Below, piece after piece: positions 7,444-10,868 of a DNA stretch of 10,868 nt. The DNA is taken from contig JAEKKE010000183.1 in the NCBI GenBank assembly GCA_019510535.1, positions 1 through 10,868 of the forward strand, read 5' to 3'. The notes beneath the pieces are model-generated. The model did no database searches. It was not told the origin of the DNA and was given only the letters and a program-made list of their open reading frames with translations. Each line of letters opens with the position of its first letter. The first letter of the stretch is position 1. Origin of the DNA: Acidobacteriota bacterium. GTDB taxonomy: Bacteria; Acidobacteriota; Terriglobia; Terriglobales; Acidobacteriaceae. A program made the position numbers and the translations under genes.

Positions 7444-7470
7444 CAAAGGGCGGCACGTGGCCGCCCTTTG
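7444..7470. terminator. Bidirectional hairpin terminator between convergent genes
   Basis: Perfect 11-base-pair stem: CAAAGGGCGGC (7444-7454) and GCCGCCCTTTG (7460-7470), with loop ACGTG. TCTTTAT follows on the plus strand; on the minus strand the stem is followed by CCTTTG. It begins 22 bases after the plus-strand gene ending at 7422 and lies 21 bases past the stop of the minus-strand permease, so it fits termination of both. Confidence 0.85.
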
Positions 7471-7490
7471 TCTTTATGGCTGAAGCTAGA

Positions 7491-9104
7491 CTAGTCGGCT
7501 GCAACTTCGCTCTCGACCCTAGCCTGCACCTTCGAGTGGAACCGAGAATAAGTGAAGTAGACAATCAGGCCAATCACAAGCCAAACGATCAGCCGGGCCC
7601 AGTTCTGCCAGCCGAGCTTGTACATCATGTAGCCGTTGAACAGCACACCCAGAACCGGTACCACCGGGATCGGCCATACCAGCGGAGCGCGGAATGGGCG
7701 CTCACGGCTCGGATCGGTCTTGCGCAGCACCACAACAGCGATGCAGACGATCACGAAGGCCAGCAAGGTGCCGATGTTCACCATCTTGCCGATATCGTCG
7801 ATCGGCGTAATGGAACCGACGATTGCGGCCAAAAATCCGGCAAGGATTGTTCCCTTCCACGGAGTGCGGAACTTCGGGTGAATTGCGCCGAAGAACTTCT
7901 GCGGCAGCAGACCGTCCTTGGCCATGGCATACAGCACACGCGACTGACCAAGCAACATCACCAGCATGACTGAGGTGAGACCGGCCAGGGCGCCTATGGT
8001 GATGATATCCGCCGCCCATCCCAGATTATGGGAGAGGAAGGCGCGGGCCACTGGGGCCTCAATGTTGATGTCCTTCCAATAGACCATGCCGGTGAGAACG
8101 CCGGCGACACCGATATAGAGCACGGTGCAGATCAGCAGCGAGAGGATGATGCCGATCGGCAGATCGCGCTGCGGGTTCTTGGCCTCCTGTGCGGTCGTGG
8201 AGACAGCGTCAAAGCCGATATAGCTGAAGAAGACCAGACCGGCAGCCAGACCGATACCGCCCCCACCGAAGGGTGCGAAGGTCGACCAGTCATGCCCCCA
8301 GTTCGCCTTGTCCACATACTTGATACCGAGGGTAATGACGAAGAGCACCACGGCGACCTTCATCATGACGATGCCGGAGTTGAACTTAGCCGACTCCGAG
8401 ATGCCGATGACCAGAATCGTCGTGATAATCAGGGCGATGACGAAGGCCGGAAGGTTGAACCCGATCTCCACGCCGAAGAGGTGCGGAGCTCCGAGCAGCG
8501 CGTGCGCCTGAGCCGTTAGATCAGCAGGAGCAGCAGCTTTCAGTGCATCCAGCGCGGCCGAAAACGCCTGCGTTCCTGGGATCAATTCGGGATGCTGAAC
8601 AACCAGCATCTTGCGGGCGACGACATCGGTCGCCGTTCGCAGGCCGGTCCAGTGGTCATAGGAGAGCCACAGCGGGAACTTCAGTCCGAAGATAGATAGG
8701 AATTCGACGAAGTGATTCGACCACCCGGAAGAGACGGTACTGGCGCCCATAGCGTACTCAAGCGTCAGATCCCAGCCGATGATCCAGGCGAAGATCTCGC
8801 CCAGCGTGGCATAGGCATAGGTGTAGGCAGAGCCGGCCAAAGGAATCATGGCGGCGAACTCTGCGTAGCAGAGACCGGCAAAGACGCAGCCGAGACCAGA
8901 AAGTACATAGGCCAGCGTAAGAGCTGGCCCTGCGGAGTGTGCGCCTATACCGGCTAGAACAAAAATGCCGGCGCCAATGACCGCGCCAACGCCGAGCGCA
9001 GTGAGTTGAAATGGTCCGAGCGCTCGGACGAGTGTGTCGGAGCCTACCTCTTGTGCCTCATTGAGGAGGGCATCCATTGATTTCGTGGCGAGTAGTTTGG
9101 CCAT
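7491..9104 (-). CDS. APC-superfamily amino acid permease (cationic amino acid transporter type)
   Basis: Inner-membrane secondary transporter, probably proton-coupled amino acid uptake. It has 537 residues and about 12 predicted helices. Helix 1 carries GVGAVIGAGIFVLAG (38-52), whose unwound Gly motif binds the substrate amino and carboxyl groups in this fold. Helix 6 carries FFSYIGFDAVSTTAQEAKNPQRD (292-314), typical of the cationic amino acid transporter (CAT/ApcT-like) branch. SRVLYAMAKDGLLP (388-401) after helix 8 and RPFRAPLVWPIPVVP (469-483) before helix 11 are further family marks. A loop of about 70 residues (146-216, Ala-rich near 180-205) between the fourth and fifth hydrophobic stretches makes it longer than usual. 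No other in-frame start codon lies close upstream. It is downstream of the beta-lactamase gene on the same strand but behind a terminator-like hairpin. The exact substrate is not readable. Confidence 0.93.
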   Translation of the reverse strand: MAKLLATKSMDALLNEAQEVGSDTLVRALGPFQLTALGVGAVIGAGIFVLAGIGAHSAGPALTLAYVLSGLGCVFAGLCYAEFAAMIPLAGSAYTYAYATLGEIFAWIIGWDLTLEYAMGASTVSSGWSNHFVEFLSIFGLKFPLWLSYDHWTGLRTATDVVARKMLVVQHPELIPGTQAFSAALDALKAAAPADLTAQAHALLGAPHLFGVEIGFNLPAFVIALIITTILVIGISESAKFNSGIVMMKVAVVLFVITLGIKYVDKANWGHDWSTFAPFGGGGIGLAAGLVFFSYIGFDAVSTTAQEAKNPQRDLPIGIILSLLICTVLYIGVAGVLTGMVYWKDINIEAPVARAFLSHNLGWAADIITIGALAGLTSVMLVMLLGQSRVLYAMAKDGLLPQKFFGAIHPKFRTPWKGTILAGFLAAIVGSITPIDDIGKMVNIGTLLAFVIVCIAVVVLRKTDPSRERPFRAPLVWPIPVVPVLGVLFNGYMMYKLGWQNWARLIVWLVIGLIVYFTYSRFHSKVQARVESEVAAD

Positions 9105-9117
9105 GTAGCGGCGACGG

Positions 9118-9123
9118 CTCCTT
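9118..9123 (-). promoter_or_regulatory. Shine-Dalgarno site for the APC permease
   Basis: AAGGAG on the minus strand, 13 bases before the ATG at 9104. The spacing is longer than ideal, but no in-frame start codon lies between the site and that ATG. Confidence 0.4.
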
Positions 9124-9159
9124 AGTACCTCAGTATTGCTGGGATGTGAAGAGAATAAC

Positions 9160-9204
9160 CGAAGGCGGGCGGTTTCGGGAGGAAACTCTCCGCACTCGCC
9201 TTCG
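9160..9204 (-). terminator. Compound stem-loop after the beta-lactamase gene, possible terminator
   Basis: Outer arms CGAAGGCG (9160-9167) and CGCCTTCG (9197-9204) enclose inner pairs GCGG (9169-9172) with CCGC (9190-9193), and GTTTC (9172-9176) with GAAAC (9182-9186); the last two sets share base 9172. Read on the minus strand it begins 25 bases after the beta-lactamase stop and is followed by GTTATTCTCTTC, a loosely U-rich tail. Small mismatched bulges lie between the stem parts, so it is less regular than the other two terminators. It could instead be a leader structure of the permease mRNA. Confidence 0.45.
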
Positions 9205-9229
9205 CGGTCAAATCCATTTACATGCCCTG

Positions 9230-10108
9230 CTAAACGTACAACGACACGAGCTTTCTGCCAATCTCCTGAAAGACCAAATTGCTCTGTTCCGTCTCCAGTT
9301 TGCTGCCGGTGTAATACACGGTGATCAGAACCGGTTTCCGATTGGGCGGATAAAGAACGGCAATGTCGTTTGTTGTGTTGTGGTCACCTGCCCCTGTTTT
9401 ATCGCCTTCCTTCCAGTCACCGGGCAGACCCGCCTTGATCTTCTTCAGGCCTGTCTGTGTCGCCAACATCCAATCGTTCAACTGTTTACGCGATGCGGAG
9501 CTGAGCACATTGCCGAGAGTCAGCTTCTGCAGTGTCACCAGCATCGCCGATGGCGTCGTTGTGTCGCGCGGGTCACCGGGGATTCCGGAGTTCAGGCTCG
9601 GCTCATTCCGGTCAAGCCGTGTGGTCTTGTCGCCAATACTCCGCAGCCACTTTGTAAACCCAGCCGGTCCGCCCACCGTAACCAGCAATAGATTCGCCGC
9701 TGTGTTGTCCGAAAGCGTAATCGCTGCCTCACATAGCGCGCCTACCGTCATTCCGGTCGCAACGTGTTCCTTTGTAACCGGAGCATACGAAAGAACCTCC
9801 TCCTGGGTATAGGTCACCAGCCGATTGAGCTTCTCTTCCCCTCGATCCACCCGGGTGAGCACCTGCGCGGTCAGCGCCAGTTTGAAGGTGCTGCACATCG
9901 GGAAGGCTTCGTCGGCACGATAACCAGCGCGGGCTCCGGTCTGCGTATCAAGAACAGACACGCCGATGCGGCCGCCTTTCTCCTGCTCCAGTTGCTTGAG
10001 AAAGGGTTCCAGCGATTTCAGGGCGGGTGTAGAGGAAGCAGCAAAAAGCCTGTTGCTGGACACAAGAACAGCGGCAGTGGATGCAAGAAAGGCGCGGCGT
10101 GTTGGCAT
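9230..10108 (-). CDS. Class A beta-lactamase with Tat signal
   Basis: Periplasmic serine hydrolase of beta-lactams. It has 292 residues from the ATG at 10108. The N-terminus is a twin-arginine signal (TRRAFLAS at 3-10, hydrophobic stretch, likely cleavage after LFAA). All class A landmarks are present: catalytic Ser73 and Lys76 in CSTFK (Ambler 70 and 73), SDN at 133-135 (Ambler 130-132), omega-loop RNEPSLN with Glu169 (Ambler 166), and KTG at 237-239 (Ambler 234-236) followed by AGDHNTTNDIAV. Glu166 separates it from DD-peptidases. It has just two cysteines, at Ambler 69 and 123, each without its usual partner (238 and 77). The frame extends upstream to a TTG at 10162, but that would put 18 residues before the Tat motif. 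It lies 50 bases after the upstream permease and may share its transcript. No AmpR-like regulator is in view. The substrate range cannot be read. Confidence 0.95.
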   Translation of the reverse strand: MPTRRAFLASTAAVLVSSNRLFAASSTPALKSLEPFLKQLEQEKGGRIGVSVLDTQTGARAGYRADEAFPMCSTFKLALTAQVLTRVDRGEEKLNRLVTYTQEEVLSYAPVTKEHVATGMTVGALCEAAITLSDNTAANLLLVTVGGPAGFTKWLRSIGDKTTRLDRNEPSLNSGIPGDPRDTTTPSAMLVTLQKLTLGNVLSSASRKQLNDWMLATQTGLKKIKAGLPGDWKEGDKTGAGDHNTTNDIAVLYPPNRKPVLITVYYTGSKLETEQSNLVFQEIGRKLVSLYV

Positions 10109-10158
10109 GATGCGTTCAGGGTAGATGGAGACCTTCCTGTGGACGCGACCACAGGAAC

Positions 10159-10868
10159 TCAATCAGTAACGCCTACGCCGTCCAGACTCTCAGACTTCTC
10201 GCTGCGGCTCTTCCAGACCATGTACACCGGCACACCCAAAAGCACCAGGATCAGTCCCGGCCAGGTGTACTGCGGCTTATAACGCAGCAGCACGTAGCTT
10301 ACCCAGGTCGCCATCACGATGTAGATGGCCGGCAGCACCGGGTATCCGATCGCCTTATAGGGACGAGGCGCTTCGGGCTGTTTCCGCCGCAGGATGAAGA
10401 TGCCGGCGATAGTCAGAATGTAGAAGACCAATGCGGCAAAGATCACGTAGTCCAGCAACTGTCCATACGATCCAGAGAGGCACAGCAGGCACGTCCAAAG
10501 GCACTGCACCCAGAGCGACACCGTCGGTGTGTTCGTCTTGTGCGAGAGCTTGCCGACCGACTTGAAGAAGAGGCCGTCCTGGCTCATGGCGTAGTACACG
10601 CGCGCGCCGGCGAGCAGCATGCCATTGGCACAGCCAAAGGTGGAGATCAGGATAGCGAGAGCCATAATGCGCGATCCATATCCCGAAAACGCCTGCTCCA
10701 TCACCGCAGTCGCCACGCGGTCTTGGCTCGCATACTGAATACCACGAGCAACGATGGTCGTTCCCTGCGGATCGCCATGCAGCGGAAGGACCGCCAGGTA
10801 GATGAAGTTGCAAAGGATGTACAGCAGCAGCACGGTCCCGGTGCCCAGCACCAGCGAAAGCGGCAGGT
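10159..10868 (-). CDS. APC-superfamily amino acid permease, C-terminal part (cut by window edge)
   Basis: The reading frame runs off the right edge without a convincing start; the GTG at 10851 lies inside a helix and is not one. About 236 codons are visible, covering roughly the last five membrane helices. FGCANGMLLAGARVYYAMSQDGLFF is the conserved helix-8 stretch of APC transporters, here closer to the SLC7 LAT-like branch than to the other permease in this window. RRKQPEAPRPYKAIGYPVLPAIYI precedes the last two helices, and the C-terminus is a short polar tail. It ends 50 bases before the beta-lactamase start on the same strand, so co-transcription with that gene is plausible. The N-terminal substrate-binding helices are outside the window, so nothing can be said on specificity. 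It is probably intact, only truncated by the window. Confidence 0.9.
   Translation of the reverse strand, partial: LPLSLVLGTGTVLLLYILCNFIYLAVLPLHGDPQGTTIVARGIQYASQDRVATAVMEQAFSGYGSRIMALAILISTFGCANGMLLAGARVYYAMSQDGLFFKSVGKLSHKTNTPTVSLWVQCLWTCLLCLSGSYGQLLDYVIFAALVFYILTIAGIFILRRKQPEAPRPYKAIGYPVLPAIYIVMATWVSYVLLRYKPQYTWPGLILVLLGVPVYMVWKSRSEKSESLDGVGVTD

Noticed and set aside
7476..8519. Plus-strand frames opposite the APC permease (7476-7973 and 8028-8519)
   Set aside because: His/Asp/Arg-rich antisense products, as expected opposite a membrane protein; no motifs or ribosome sites.
9105..9150. Promoter TTCACA / TACTAA on the minus strand before the APC permease
   Set aside because: The -10 matches at only three positions, and its start site would fall after the Shine-Dalgarno.
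9230..10108. DD-peptidase or broken beta-lactamase
   Set aside because: Every class A catalytic residue, including the omega-loop Glu, is present and the frame is open throughout.
10109..10162. TTG start for the beta-lactamase adding 18 residues
   Set aside because: It would bury the Tat motif, overlaps the upstream permease stop codon, and has no support.

Overview
The window looks like an ordinary chromosomal stretch of a Gram-negative bacterium of moderately high GC, most likely an acidobacterium (Terriglobia type). That placement is inference. It rests on remembered resemblance of the TonB-like protein and the 182-residue uncharacterised protein to acidobacterial families, not on a search. 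There is no rRNA, tRNA, CRISPR array, insertion sequence or phage gene, and no gene-free stretch exceeds 300 bases.

Layout. (1) Positions 27-1013, minus: a TonB-type energy transducer. (2) A divergent 272-base spacer carries a good sigma70-like promoter (1191-1220) for the plus-strand pair ileS (1286-4156) and lspA (4165-4701). The two genes are 8 bases apart, the lspA Shine-Dalgarno lies inside the end of ileS, and a hairpin terminator closes the unit at 4726-4753. (3) Positions 4840-6717, minus: a tRNA CCA/poly(A) nucleotidyltransferase-like protein with a roughly 200-residue histone-H1-like Lys/Ala/Pro tail. (4) A 156-base divergent spacer with an inverted repeat precedes an uncharacterised 182-residue protein (6874-7422, plus). 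(5) A second strong bidirectional hairpin (7444-7470) separates it from a minus-strand group running in from the right edge: the 3' part of an APC permease (10159-10868), a Tat-signalled class A beta-lactamase (9230-10108), and a full APC amino acid permease (7491-9104).

How the genes work together. ileS-lspA is a common housekeeping pairing: isoleucine charging of tRNA and prolipoprotein signal peptide cleavage. The nucleotidyltransferase probably matures tRNA 3' ends. The TonB-like protein would energise outer-membrane receptors, but no receptor or ExbB/ExbD is in view. The permease / beta-lactamase / permease run is the only accessory-looking part. A terminator-like hairpin after the beta-lactamase gene suggests it is split into two transcripts.

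I do not see a convincing new multi-gene system. The best leads are the H1-like tail on the nucleotidyltransferase, the cysteine pattern and Tat export of the beta-lactamase, the apparent two-module structure of the uncharacterised 182-residue protein, and the inverted repeat over a possible promoter between positions 6802 and 6836.
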